Assembly (NCBI GenBank): GCA_037783545.1
Contig: JBBELK010000385.1
Coordinates: 62,001 to 126,000 of the forward strand
Direction: 5' to 3'
From: Henricia sp. BOLD:AAB3569
Taxonomy: Eukaryota; Echinodermata; Asteroidea; Spinulosida; Echinasteridae
DNA length: 64,000 nt
In this document: positions 9,058-21,429 of the stretch, one piece after another
How positions within the stretch are numbered: the stretch's first letter is position 1
Layout of the letters: the number at the start of each line of letters is the position of its first letter
Notes under the pieces: model-generated
What the model was told of the DNA's origin: nothing
Databases searched by the model: none
What the model saw: only the letters and a program-made list of their open reading frames with translations
Translations under genes and position numbers: made by a program

Positions 9058-9068
9058 TTTTAGAAAAA

Positions 9069-12000
9069 GGCAATTTGGTCAAAGTGTGGTCCAAACGTCG
9101 GCAAATTTGGAGGTCGAAAAATGTTCCGACGAACTTCAAATTTTGCATGCTTCAAACTCTCTATATTGCGCACTTGTCATAAAAAATTGACAGACTTTCG
9201 CCGGGAAATGGCAGAGAAATTTCAAAGTTTAGGAAAAACTGGGTTGGGGCTTCCTGACTGCTCACGCAAACCGTGGCTGTCTGTACACACCTCTTTGGGG
9301 TACTCCTGAGTTGTGCGCATGCTCAGTCATTCGGACTGTCGTTAACGCACCGCAGTTTGGCTCGGCAATTTGGTCAAAGTGTGGTCCAAACGTCGGCAAA
9401 TTTGGAGGTCGAAAAATGTTCCGACGAACTTCAAATTTGGCATGCTCCAAACTCTCTATATTGCGCACTTGTCATAAAAAATTGACAGACTTTCGCCGGG
9501 AAATGGCAGAGAAATTTCAAAGTTTAGAAAAAACTGGGTTGGGGCTTCCTGACTGCTCACGCAAACCGTGGCTGTCTGTACACACCTCTTTGGGGTACTC
9601 CTGAGTTGTGCGCATGCTCAGTCATTCGGACTGTCGTTAACGCACCGCAGTTTGGCTCGGCAATTTGGTCAAAGTGTAGTCCAAACGTCGGCAAATTTGG
9701 AGGTCGAACAATGTTGCGACGAACTTCAAATTGTGCATGCTCCAAACTCTCTATATTGCGCACTTGTCATAAAAAATTGACAGACTTTCGCCGGGAAATG
9801 GCAGAGAAATTTCAAAGTTTAGGAAAAACTGGGTTGGGGCTTCCTGACTGCTCACGCAAACCGTGGCTGTCTGTACACACCTCTTTGGGGTACTCCTGAG
9901 TTGTGCGCATGCTCAGTCATTCGGACTGTCGTTAACGCACCGCAGTTTGGCTCGGCAATTTGGTCAAAGTGTGGTCCAAACGTCGGCAAATTTGGAGGTC
10001 GAAAAATGTTCCGACGAACTTCAAATTGTGCATGCTTCAAACTCTCTATATTGCGCACTTGTCATAAAAAATTGACAGACTTTCGCCGGGAAATGGAAGA
10101 GAAATTTCAAAGTTTAGAAAAAACTGGGTTGGGGCTTCCTGACTGCTCACGCAAACCGTGGCTGTCTGTACACACCTCTTTGGGGTACTCCTGAGTTGTG
10201 CGCATGCTCAGTCATTCGGACTGTCGTTAACGCACGGCAGTTTGGCTCGGCAATTTGGTCAAAGTGTGGTCCCAACGTCGGCAAATTTGGAGGTCGAAAA
10301 ATGTTCCGACGAACTTCAAATTTTGCATGCTCCAAATTCTCTATATTGCGCACTTGTCATAAAAAAATTGACAGACTTTCGCCGGGAAATGGCAGAGAAA
10401 TTTCAAAGTTTAGGAAAAACTGGGTTGGGGCTTCCTGACTGCTCACGAAAACCGTGGCTGTCTGTACACACCTCTTTGGGGTACTCCTGAGTTGTGCGCA
10501 TGCTCAGTCATTCGGACTGTCGTTAACGCACCGCAGTTTGGCTCGGCAATTTCGTCAAAGTGTGGTCCAAACGTCGGCAAATTTGGAGGTCGAAAAATGT
10601 TCCGACGAACTTCAAATTTGGCATGCTCCAAACTCTCTATATTGCGCACTTGTCATAAAAAATTGACAGACTTTCGCCGGGAAATGGCAGAGAAATTTCA
10701 AAGTTTAGGAAAAACTGGGTTGGGGCTTCCTGACTGCTCACGCAAACCGTGGCTGTCTGTACACACCTCTTTGGGGTACTCCTGAGTTGTGCGCATGCTC
10801 AGTCATTCGGACTGTCGTTAACGCACCGCAGTTTGGCTCGGCAATTTGGTCAAAGTGTGGTCCAAACGTCGGCAAATTTGGAGGTCGAACAATGTTGCGA
10901 CGAACTTCAAATTTTGCATGCTCCAAACTCTCTATATTGCGCACTTGTCATAAAAAATTGACAGACTTTCGCCGGGAAATGGCAGAGAAATTTCAAAGTT
11001 TAGAAAAAACTGGGTTGGGGCTTCCTGACTGCTCACACGCAAACCGTGGCTGTCTGTACACACCTCTTTGGGGTACTCCTGAGTTGTGCGCATGCTCAGT
11101 CATTCGGACTGTCGTTAACGCACCGCAGTTTGGCTCGGCAATTTGGTCAAAGTGTAGTCCAAACGTCGGCAAATTTGGAGGTCGAACAATGTTGCGACGA
11201 ACTTCAAATTTTGCATGCTCCAAACTCTCTATATTGCGCACTTGTCATAAAAAATTGACAGACTTTCGCCTGGAAATGGCAGAGAAATTTCAAAGTTTAG
11301 AAAAAACTGGGTTGGGGCTTCCTGACTGCTCACACGCAAACCGTGGCTGTCTGTACACACCTCTTTGGGGTACTCCTGAGTTGTGCGCATGCTCAGTCTT
11401 TCGGACTGTCGTTAACGCACCGCAGTTTGGCTCGGCAATTTGGTCAAAGTGTGGTCCAAACGTCGGCAAATTTGGGGGTCGAAAAATGTTCCGACGAACT
11501 TCAAATTTTGCATGCTCCAAACTCTCTATATTGCGCACTTGTCAAAATAAATTGACAGACTTTCGCCGGGAAATGGAAGAGAAATTTCAAAGTTTAGGAA
11601 AAACTGGGTTGGGGCTTCCTGACTGCTCACGCAAACCGTGGCTGTCTGTACACACCTCTTTGGGGTACTCCTGAGTTGTGCGCATGCTCAGTCATTCGGA
11701 CTGTCGTTAACGCACCGCAGTTTGGCTCGGCAATTTGGTCAAAGTGTGGTCCAAACGTCGGCAAATTTGGAGGTCGAAAAATGTTCCGACGAACTTCAAA
11801 TTTTGCATGCTTCAAACTCTCTATATTGCGCACTTGTCATAAAAAATTGACAGACTTTCGCCGGGAAATGGCAGAGAAATTTCAAAGTTTAGGAAAAACT
11901 GGGTTGGGGCTTCCTGACTGCTCACGCAAACCGTGGCTGTCTGTACACACCTCTTTGGGGTACTCCTGAGTTGTGCGCATGCTCAGTCATTCGGACTGTC

Positions 12001-15000
12001 GTTAACGCACCGCAGTTTGGCTCGGCAATTTGGTCAAAGTGTGGTCCAAACGTCGGCAAATTTGGAGGTCGAAAAATGTTCCGACGAACTTCAAATTTGG
12101 CATGCTCCAAACTCTCTATATTACGCACTTGTCATAAAAAATTGACAGACTTTCGCCGGGAAATGGCAGAGAAATTTCAAAGTTTAGAAAAAACTGGGTT
12201 GGGGCTTCCTGACTGCTCACGCAAACCGTGGCTGTCTGTACACACCTCTTTGGGGTACTCCTGAGTTGTGCGCATGCTCAGTCATTCGGACTGTCGTTAA
12301 CGCACCGCAGTTTGGCTCGGCAATTTGGTCAAAGTGTAGTCCAAACGTCGGCAAATTTGGAGGTCGAACAATGTTGCGACGAACTTCAAATTTTGCATGC
12401 TTCAAACTCTCTATATTGCGCACTTGTCATAAAAAATTGACAGACTTTCGCCGGGAAATGGCAGAGAAATTTCAAAGTTTAGGAAAAACTGGGTTGGGGC
12501 TTCCTGACTGCTCACGCAAACCGTGGCTGTCTGTACACACCTCTTTGGGGTACTCCTGAGTTGTGCGCATGCTCAGTCATTCGGACTGTCGTTAACGCAC
12601 CGCAGTTTGGCTCGGCAATTTGGTCAAAGTGTGGTCCAAACGTCGGCAAATTTGGAGGTCGAAAAATGTTCCGACGAACTTCAAATTTGGCATGCTCCAA
12701 ACTCTCTATATTGCGCACTTGTCATAAAAAATTGACAGACTTTCGCCGGGAAATGGCAGAGAAATTTTAAAGTTTAGAAAAAACTGGGTTGGGGCTTCCT
12801 GACTGCTCACGCAAACCGTGGCTGTCTGTACACACCTCTTTGGGGTACTCCTGAGTTGTGCGCATGCTCAGTCATTCGGACTGTCGTTAACGCACCGCAG
12901 TTTGGCTCGGCAATTTGGTCAAAGTGTAGTCCAAACGTCGGCAAATTTGGAGGTCGAACAATGTTGCGACGAACTTCAAATTGTGCATGCTCCAAACTCT
13001 CTATATTGCGCACTTGTCATAAAAAATTGACAGACTTTCGCCGGGAAATGGCAGAGAAATTTCAAAGTTTAGGAAAAACTGGGTTGGGGCTTCCTGACTG
13101 CTCACGCAAACCGTGGCTGTCTGTACACACCTCTTTGGGGTACTCCTGAGTTGTGCGCATGCTCAGTCATTCGGACTGTCGTTAACGCACCGCAGTTTGG
13201 CTCGGCAATTTGGTCAAAGTGTGGTCCAAACGTCGGCAAATTTGGAGGTCGAAAAATGTTCCGACGAACTTCAAATTTTGCATGCTTCAAACTCTCTATA
13301 TTGCGCACTTGTCATAAAAAATTGACAGACTTTCGCCGGGAAATGGAAGAGAAATTTCAAAGTTTAGAAAAAACTGGGTTGGGGCTTCCTGACTGCTCAC
13401 GCAAACCGTGGCTGTCTGTAAACACCTCTTTGGGGTACTCCTGAGTTGTGCGCATGCTCAGTCATTCGGACTGTCGTTAACGCACGGCAGTTTGGCTCGG
13501 CAATTTGGTCAAAGTGTGGTCCCAACGTCGGCAAATTTGGAGGTCGAAAAATGTTCCGACGAACTTCAAATTGTGCATGCTCCAAATTCTCTATATTGCG
13601 CACTTGTCATAAAAAAATTGACAGACTTTCGCCGGGAAATGGCAGAGAAATTTCAAAGTTTAGGAAAAACTGGGTTGGGGCTTCCTGACTGCTCACGCAA
13701 ACCGTGGCTGTCTGTACACACCTCTTTGGGGTACTCCTGAGTTGTGCGCATGCTCAGTCATTCGGACTGTCGTTAACGCACCGCAGTTTGGCTCGGCAAT
13801 TTCGTCAAAGTGTGGTCCAAACGTCGGCAAATTTGGAGGTCGAAAAATGTTCCGACGAACTTCAAATTTGGCATGCTCCAAACTCTCTATATTGCGCACT
13901 TGTCATAAAAAATTGACAGTCTTTCGCCGGGAAATGGCAGAGAAATTTCAAAGTTTAGGAAAAACTGGGTTGGGGCTTCCTGACTGCTCACGCAAACCGT
14001 GGCTGTCTGTACACACCTCTTTGGGGTACTCCTGAGTTGTGCGCATGCTCAGTCATTCGGACTGTCGTTAACGCACCGCAGTTTGGCTCGGCAATTTGGT
14101 CAAAGTGTGGTCCAAACGTCGGCAAATTTGGAGGTCGAACAATGTTGCGACGAACTTCAAATTTTGCATGCTCCAAACTCTCTATATTGCGCACTTGTCA
14201 TAAAAAATTGACAGACTTTCGCCGGGAAATGGCAGAGAAATTTCAAAGTTTAGAAAAAACTGGGTTGGGGCTTCCTGACTGCTCACACGCAAACCGTGGC
14301 TGTCTGTACACACCTCTTTGGGGTACTCCTGAGTTGTGCGCATGCTCAGTCATTCGGACTGTCGTTAACGCACCGCAGTTTGGCTCGGCAATTTGGTCAA
14401 AGTGTGGTCCAAACGTCGGCAAATTTGGGGGTCGAAAAATGTTCCGACGAACTTCAAATTTTGCATGCTCCAAACTCTCTATATTGCGCACTTGTCAAAA
14501 TAAATTGACAGACTTTCGCCGGGAAATGGAAGAGAAATTTCAAAGTTTAGGAAAAACTGGGTTGGGGCTTCCTGACTGCTCACGCAAACCGTGGCTGTCT
14601 GTACACACCTCTTTGGGGTACTCCTGAGTTGTGCGCATGCTCAGTCATTCGGACTGTCGTTAACGCACCGCAGTTTGGCTCGGCAATTTGGTCAAAGTGT
14701 GGTCCCAACGTCGGCAAATTTGGAGGTCGAAAAATGTTCCGACGAACTTCAAATTTTGCATGCTCCAAATTCTCTATATTGCGCACTTGTCATAAAAAAA
14801 TTGACAGACTTTCGCCGGGAAATGGCAGAGAAATTTCAAAGTTTAGGAAAAACTGGGTTGGGGCTTCCTGACTGCTCACGCAAACCGTGGCTGTCTGTAC
14901 ACACCTCTTTGGGGTACTCCTGAGTTGTGCGCATGCTCAGTCATTCGGACTGTCGTTAACGCACCGCAGTTTGGCTCGGCAATTTCGTCAAAGTGTGGTC

Positions 15001-18000
15001 CAAACGTCGGCAAATTTGGAGGTCGAAAAATGTTCCGACGAACTTCAAATTTGGCATGCTCCAAACTCTCTATATTGCGCACTTGTCATAAAAAATTGAC
15101 AGTCTTTCGCCGGGAAATGGCAGAGAAATTTCAAAGTTTAGGAAAAACTGGGTTGGGGCTTCCTGACTGCTCACGCAAACCGTGGCTGTCTGTACACACC
15201 TCTTTGGGGTACTCCTGAGTTGTGCGCATGCTCAGTCATTCGGACTGTCGTTAACGCACCGCAGTTTGGCTCGGCAATTTGGTCAAAGTGTGGTCCAAAC
15301 GTCGGCAAATTTGGAGGTCGAACAATGTTGCGACGAACTTCAAATTTTGCATGCTCCAAACTCTCTATATTGCGCACTTGTCATAAAAAATTGACAGACT
15401 TTCGCCGGGAAATGGCAGAGAAATTTCAAAGTTTAGAAAAAACTGGGTTGGGGCTTCCTGACTGCTCACACGCAAACCGTGGCTGTCTGTACACACCTCT
15501 TTGGGGTACTCCTGAGTTGTGCGCATGCTCAGTCATTCGGACTGTCGTTAACGCACCGCAGTTTGGCTCGGCAATTTGGTCAAAGTGTGGTCCAAACGTC
15601 GGCAAATTTGGGGGTCGAAAAATGTTCCGACGAACTTCAAATTTTGCATGCTCCAAACTCTCTATATTGCGCACTTGTCAAAATAAATTGACAGACTTTC
15701 GCCGGGAAATGGAAGAGAAATTTCAAAGTTTAGGAAAAACTGGGTTGGGGCTTCCTGACTGCTCACGCAAACCGTGGCTGTCTGTACACACCTCTTTGGG
15801 GTACTCCTGAGTTGTGCGCATGCTCAGTCATTCGGACTGTCGTTAACGCACCGCAGTTTGGCTCGGCAATTTGGTCAAAGTGTGGTCCAAACGTCGGCAA
15901 ATTTGGAGGTCGAAAAATGTTCCGACGAACTTCAAATTTTGCATGCTTCAAACTCTCTATATTGCGCACTTGTCATAAAAAATTGACAGACTTTCGCCGG
16001 GAAATGGCAGAGAAATTTCAAAGTTTAGGAAAAACTGGGTTGGGGCTTCCTGACTGCTCACGCAAACCGTGGCTGTCTGTACACACCTCTTTGGGGTACT
16101 CCTGAGTTGTGCGCATGCTCAGTCATTCGGACTGTCGTTAACGCACCGCAGTTTGGCTCGGCAATTTGGTCAAAGTGTGGTCCAAACGTCGGCAAATTTG
16201 GAGGTCGAAAAATGTTCCGACGAACTTCAAATTTGGCATGCTCCAAACTCTCTATATTGCGCACTTGTCATAAAAAATTGACAGACTTTCGCCGGGAAAT
16301 GGCACAGAAATTTCAAAGTTTAGAAAAAACTGGGTTGGGGCTTCCTGACTGCTCACGCAAACCGTGGCTGTCTGTACACACCTCTTTGGGGTACTCCTGA
16401 GTTGTGCGCATGCTCAGTCATTCGGACTGTCGTTAACGCACCGCAGTTTGGCTCGGCAATTTGGTCAAAGTGTAGTCCAAACGTCGGCAAATTTGGAGGT
16501 CGAACAATGTTGCGACGAACTTCAAATTGTGCATGCTCCAAACTCTCTATATTGCGCACTTGTCATAAAAAATTGACAGACTTTCGCCGGGAAATGGCAG
16601 AGAAATTTCAAAGTTTAGGAAAAACTGGGTTGGGGCTTCCTGACTGCTCACGCAAACCGTGGCTGTCTGTACACACCTCTTTGGGGTACTCCTGAGTTGT
16701 GCGCATGCTCAGTCATTCGGACTGTCGTTAACGCACCGCAGTTTGGCTCGGCAATTTGGTCAAAGTGTGGTCCAAACGTCGGCAAATTTGGAGGTCGAAA
16801 AATGTTCCGACGAACTTCAAATTTTGCATGCTCCAAACTCTCTATATTGCGCACTTGTCATAAAAAATTGACAGACTTTCGCCGGGAAATGGCAGAGAAA
16901 TTTCAAAGTTTAGGAAAAACTGGGTTGGGGCTTCCTGACTGATCACGCAAACCGTGGCTGTCTGTACACACCTCTTTGGGGTACTCCTGAGTTGTGCGCA
17001 TGCTCAGTCATTCGGACTGTCGTTAACGCACCGCAGTTTGGCTCGGCAATTTGGTCAAAGTGTAGTCCAAACGTCGGCAAATTTGGAGGTCGAACAATGT
17101 TCCGACGAACTTCAAATTTTGCATGCTCCAAACTCTCTATATTGCGCACTTGTCATAAAAAATTGACAGACTTTCGCCTGGAAATGGCAGAGAAATTTCA
17201 AAGTTTAGGAAAAACTGGGTTGGGGCTTCCTGACTGCTCACGCAAACCGTGGCTGTCTGTACACACCTCTTTGGGGTACTCCTGAGTTGTGCGCATGCTC
17301 AGTCATTCGGACTGTCGTTAACGCACCGCAGTTTGGCTCGGCAATTTGGTCAAAGTGTGGTCCAAACGTCGGCAAATTTGGAGGTCGAAAAATGTTCCGA
17401 CGAACTTCAAATTTGGCATGCTCCAAACTCTCTATATTGCGCACTTGTCATAAAAAAATTGACAGACTTTCGCCTGGAAATGGCAGAGAAATTTCAAAGT
17501 TTAGAAAAAACTGGGTTGGGGCTTCCTGACTGCTCACGCAAACCGTGGCTGTCTGTACACACCTCTTTGGGGTACTCCTGAGTTGTGCGCATGCTCAGTC
17601 ATTCGGACTGTCGTTAACGCACCGCAGTTTGGCTCGGCAATTTGGTCAAAGTGTGGTCCAAACGTCGGCAAATTTGGAGGTCGAAAAATGTTGCGACGAA
17701 CTTCAAATTTTGCATGCTCCAAACTCTCTATATTGCGCACTTGTCATAAAAAATTGACAGACTTTCGCCGGGAAATGGCAGAGAAATTTCAAAGTTTAGG
17801 AAAAACTGGGTTGGGGCTTCCTGACTGCTCACGCAAACCGTGGCTGTCTGTACACACCTCTTTGGGGTACTCCTGAGTTGTGCGCATGCTCAGTCATTCG
17901 GACTGTCGTTAACGCACCGCAGTTTGGCTCGGCAATTTGGTCAAAGTGTGGTCCAAACGTCGGCAAATTTGGAGGTCGAAAAATGTTCCGACGAACTTCA

Positions 18001-18400
18001 AATTTTGCATGCTCCAAACTCTCTATATTGCGCACTTGTCATAAAAAATTGACAGACTTTCGCCTGGAAATGGCAGAGAAATTTCAAAGTTTAGAAAAAA
18101 CTGGGTTGGGGCTTCCTGACTGCTCACACGCAAACCGTGGCTGTCTGTACACACCTCTTTGGGGTACTCCTGAGTTGTGCGCATGCTCAGTCATTCGGAC
18201 TGTCGTTAACGCACCGCAGTTTGGCTCGGCAATTTGGTCAAAGTGTGGTCCAAACGTCGGCAAATTTGGGGGTCGAAAAATGTTCCGACGAACTTCAAAT
18301 TTTGCATGCTCCAAACTCTCTATATTGCGCACTTGTCATAAAAAATTGACAGACTTTCGCCGGGAAATGGAAGAGAAATTTCAAAGTTTAGGAAAAACTG
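9069..18400 (+). repeat. Satellite array, zone II (about 32 monomers)
   Basis: Resumes at ggcaatttgg directly after the insert. Zone markers are gtcgaaCaatgttGcgacg with gtgtAgtcc (first near 9677, last near 17050-17100), attGtgcatgc, the 297-bp ctcacacgc monomers (near 11034, 11332, 14284, 15467) and gtcaaaataaattg. The same markers are rare or absent outside this zone. In one copy (12769) a single change makes a stop and a new TTAA (gaaattttaaag). Confidence 0.95.
13742..15811 (+). repeat. Tetramer block duplication, period 1183 bp
   Basis: Three consecutive monomers from 13742 recur from 14925 with the same diagnostic changes, including gacagTctttcg, gaacaatgttgcg, the ctcacacgc insertion and gtcaaaataaattg, in the same order. 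The fourth monomer of each block differs, so the duplication is either older there or has been converted. Confidence 0.85.
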
Positions 18401-20247
18401 TGTTGGGGCTTACTGACTGCTCACGCAAACCGTGGCTGTCTGTACACACCTCTTTGGGGTACTCCTGAGTTGTGCGCATGCTCAGTCATTCGGACTGTCG
18501 TTAACGCACCGCAGTTTGGCTCGGCAATTTGGTCAAAGTGTGGTCCAAACGTCGGCAAATTTGGGGGTCGAAAAATGTTCCGACGAACTTCAAATTGTGC
18601 ATGCTCCAAACTCTCTATATTGCGCACTTGTCATAAAAAAATGACAGACTTTCGCCGGGAAATGGCAGAGAAATTTCAAAGTTTAGGAAAAACTGGGTTG
18701 GGGCTTCCTGACTGCTCACGCAAACCGTGGCTGTCTGTACACACCTCTTTGGGGTACTCCTGAGTTGTGCGCATGCTCAGTCATTCGGACTGTCGTTAAC
18801 GCACCGCAGTTTGGCTCGGCAATTTGGTCAAAGTGTGGTCCAAACGTCGGCAAATTTGGAGGTCGAAAAATGTTCCGACGAACTTCAAATTTTGCATGCT
18901 CCAAACTCTCTATATTGCGCACTTGTTATAAAAAAATTGACAGACTTTCGCCGGGAAATGGCAGAGAAATTTCAAAGTTTAGGAAAAACTGGGTTGGGGC
19001 TTCCTGACTGCTCACGCAAACCGTGGCTGTCTGTACACACCTCTTTGGGGTACTCCTGAGTTGTGCGCATGCTCAGTCATTCGGACTGTCGTTAACGCAC
19101 CGCAGTTTGGCTCGGCAATTTGGTCAAAGTGTGGTCCAAACGTCGGCAAATTTGGAGGTCGAAAAATGTTCCAACGAACTTCAAATTTTGCATGCTCCAA
19201 ACTCTCTATATTGCGCACTTGTCATAAAAAATTGACAGACTTTCGCCGGGAAATGGCAGAGAAATTTCAAAGTTTAGGAAAAACTGGGTTGGGGCTTCCT
19301 GACTGCTCACGCGAACCGTGGCTGTCTGTACACACCTCTTTGGGGTACTCATGAGTTGTGCGCATGCTCAGTCATTCGGACTGTCGTTAACGCACCGCAG
19401 TTTGGCTCGGCAATTTGGTCAAAGTGTGGTCCAAACGTCGGCAAATTTGGAGGTCGAAAAATGTTCCGACGAACTTCAAATTTTGCATGCTCCAAACTCT
19501 CTATATTGCGCACTTGTCATAAAACATTGACAGACTTTCGCCGGGAAATGGCAGAGAAATTTCAAAGTTTAGAAAAAACTGGGTTGGGGCTTCCTGACTG
19601 CTCACACGCAAATCGTGGCTGTCTGTACACACCTCTTTGGGGTACTCCTGAGTTGTGCGCATGCTCAGTCATTCGGACTGTCGTTAACGCACCGCAGTTT
19701 GGCTCGGCAATTTGGTCAAAGTGTGGTCCAAACATCGGCAAATTTGGAGGTCGAAAAATGTTCCGACGAACTTCAAATTTGGCATGCTCCAAACTCTCTA
19801 TATTGCGCACTTGTCATAAAAAAATTGACAGACTTTCGCCTGGAAATGGCAGAGAAATTTCAAAGTTTAGAAAAAACTGGGTTGGGGCTTCCTGACTGCT
19901 CACGCAAACCGTGGCTGTCTGTACACACCTCTTCGGGGTACTCCTGAGTTGTGCGCATGCTCAGTCATTCGGACTGTCGTTAACGCACCGCAGTTTAATT
20001 GGCTCGGCAATTTGGTCAAAGTGTGGTCCAAACGTCGGCAAATTTGGAGGTCGAAAAATGTTCCGACGAACTTCAAATTTTGCATGCTCCAAACTCTCTA
20101 TATTGCGCACTTGTCATAAAAAATTGACAGACTTTCGCCGGGAAATCGCAGAGAAATTTCAAAGTTTAGGAAAAACTGGGTTGGGGCTTCCTGACTGCTC
20201 ACGCAAACCGTGGCTGTCTGTACACACCTCTTTGGGGTACTCCTGAG

Positions 20248-21429
20248 TTGTGCGTATGCTCAGTCATTCGGACTGTCGTTAACGCACCGCAGTTTGGCTC
20301 GGCGATTTGGTCAAAGTGTGGTCCAAACGTCGGCAAATTTGGAGGTCGAAAAATGTTCCGACGAACTTCAAATTTTGCATGCTCCAAACTCTCTATATTG
20401 CGCACTTGTCATAAAAAATTGACAGACTTTCGCTGGGAAATCGCAGAGAAATTTCAAAGTTTAGGAAAAACTGGGTTGGGGCTTCCTGACTGCTCACACG
20501 CAAACCGTGGCTGTCTGTACACACCTCTTTGGGGTACTCCTGAGTTGTGCGCATGCTCAGTCATTCGGACTGTCGTTAACGCACCGCAGTTTGGCTCGGC
20601 AATTTGGTCAAAGTGTGGTCCAAACGTCGGGAAATTTGGAGGTCGAAAAATTTTCGACGAACTTCAAATTTTGCATGCTCCAAACTCTCTATATTGCGCA
20701 CTTGTCATAAAAAATTGACAGACTTTCGCCAGGAAATGGCAGAGAAATTTCAAAGCTTAGGAAAAACTGTGTTGGGGCTTCCTGACTGCTCACGCAAACC
20801 GTGGCTGTCTGTACACACCTCTTTGGGGTACTCCTGAGTTGTGCGTATGCTCAGTCATTCGGACTGTCGTTAACGCACCGCAGTTTGGCTCGGCGATTTG
20901 GTCAAAGTGTGGTCCAAACGTCGGCAAATTTGGAGGTCGAAAAATGTTCCGACGAACTTCAAATTTTGCATGCTCCAAACTCTCTATATTGCGCACTTGT
21001 CATAAAAAATTGACAGACTTTCGCTGGGAAATCGCAGAGAAATTTCAAAGTTTAGGAAAAACTGGGTTGGGGCTTCCTGACTGCTCACACGCAAACCGTG
21101 GCTGTCTGTACACACCTCTTTGGGGTACTCCTGAGTTGTGCGCATGCTCAGTCATTCGGACTGTCGTTAACGCACCGCAGTTTGGCTCGGCAATTTGGTC
21201 AAAGTGTGGTCCAAACGTCGGGAAATTTGGAGGTCGAAAAATTTTCGACGAACTTCAAATTTTGCATGCTCCAAACTCTCTATATTGCGCACTTGTCATA
21301 AAAAATTGACAGACTTTCGCCGGGAAATGGCAGAGAAATTTCAAAGCTTAGGAAAAACTGGGTTGGGGCTTCCTGACTGCTCACGCAAACCGTGGCTGTC
21401 TGTACACACCTCTTTGGGGTACTCCTGAG
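20248..21429 (+). repeat. Dimer block duplication, period 591 bp
   Basis: Monomer pairs 20248-20838 and 20839-21429 share gcgTatgctcag, ggcGatttgg, tcgcTgggaaatCgc, cgtcggGaaatttgg and the gaaaaattttcgacg change. These are found together nowhere else in the window. The visible difference is at the end of the second monomer (caggaa/tgtgttg against cgggaa/tgggttg). Confidence 0.9.
20642..20658. repeat. Monomer dyad converted to a perfect palindrome
   Basis: GTCGAAAAATTTTCGAC has eight paired bases on each side of one central A. The usual monomer here is an imperfect 18-bp dyad with seven of nine pairs. The same perfect form is at 21233-21249 in the duplicated dimer. Confidence 0.85.

Larger units (their letters stand above)
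8402..9068. mobile_element. Composite retroelement-derived insert, copy 1 (667 bp)
   Basis: Foreign sequence replaces the ctc of cagtttgg-ctc-ggcaatttgg in a monomer. No target duplication or terminal inverted repeats are evident, so it may have entered by recombination. In order it holds about 85 bp of unrecognised sequence, two overlapping broken retropepsin-like frames, a 67-bp minisatellite, and a 24-bp palindrome followed by A5. Against copies 2 and 3 it has four substitutions and lacks 26 bp (between direct CTTTCC repeats near 8425) and 10 bp (between GAT repeats near 8680). It shares both borders with the other copies, so all three come from one event. Confidence 0.8.

Noticed and set aside
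8402-9068. Composite insert as an ordinary transposon insertion with target duplication
   Set aside because: The flanks lack a duplication (ctc is missing instead) and the ends are not inverted repeats; a shared ggc at both sides is too short to count.
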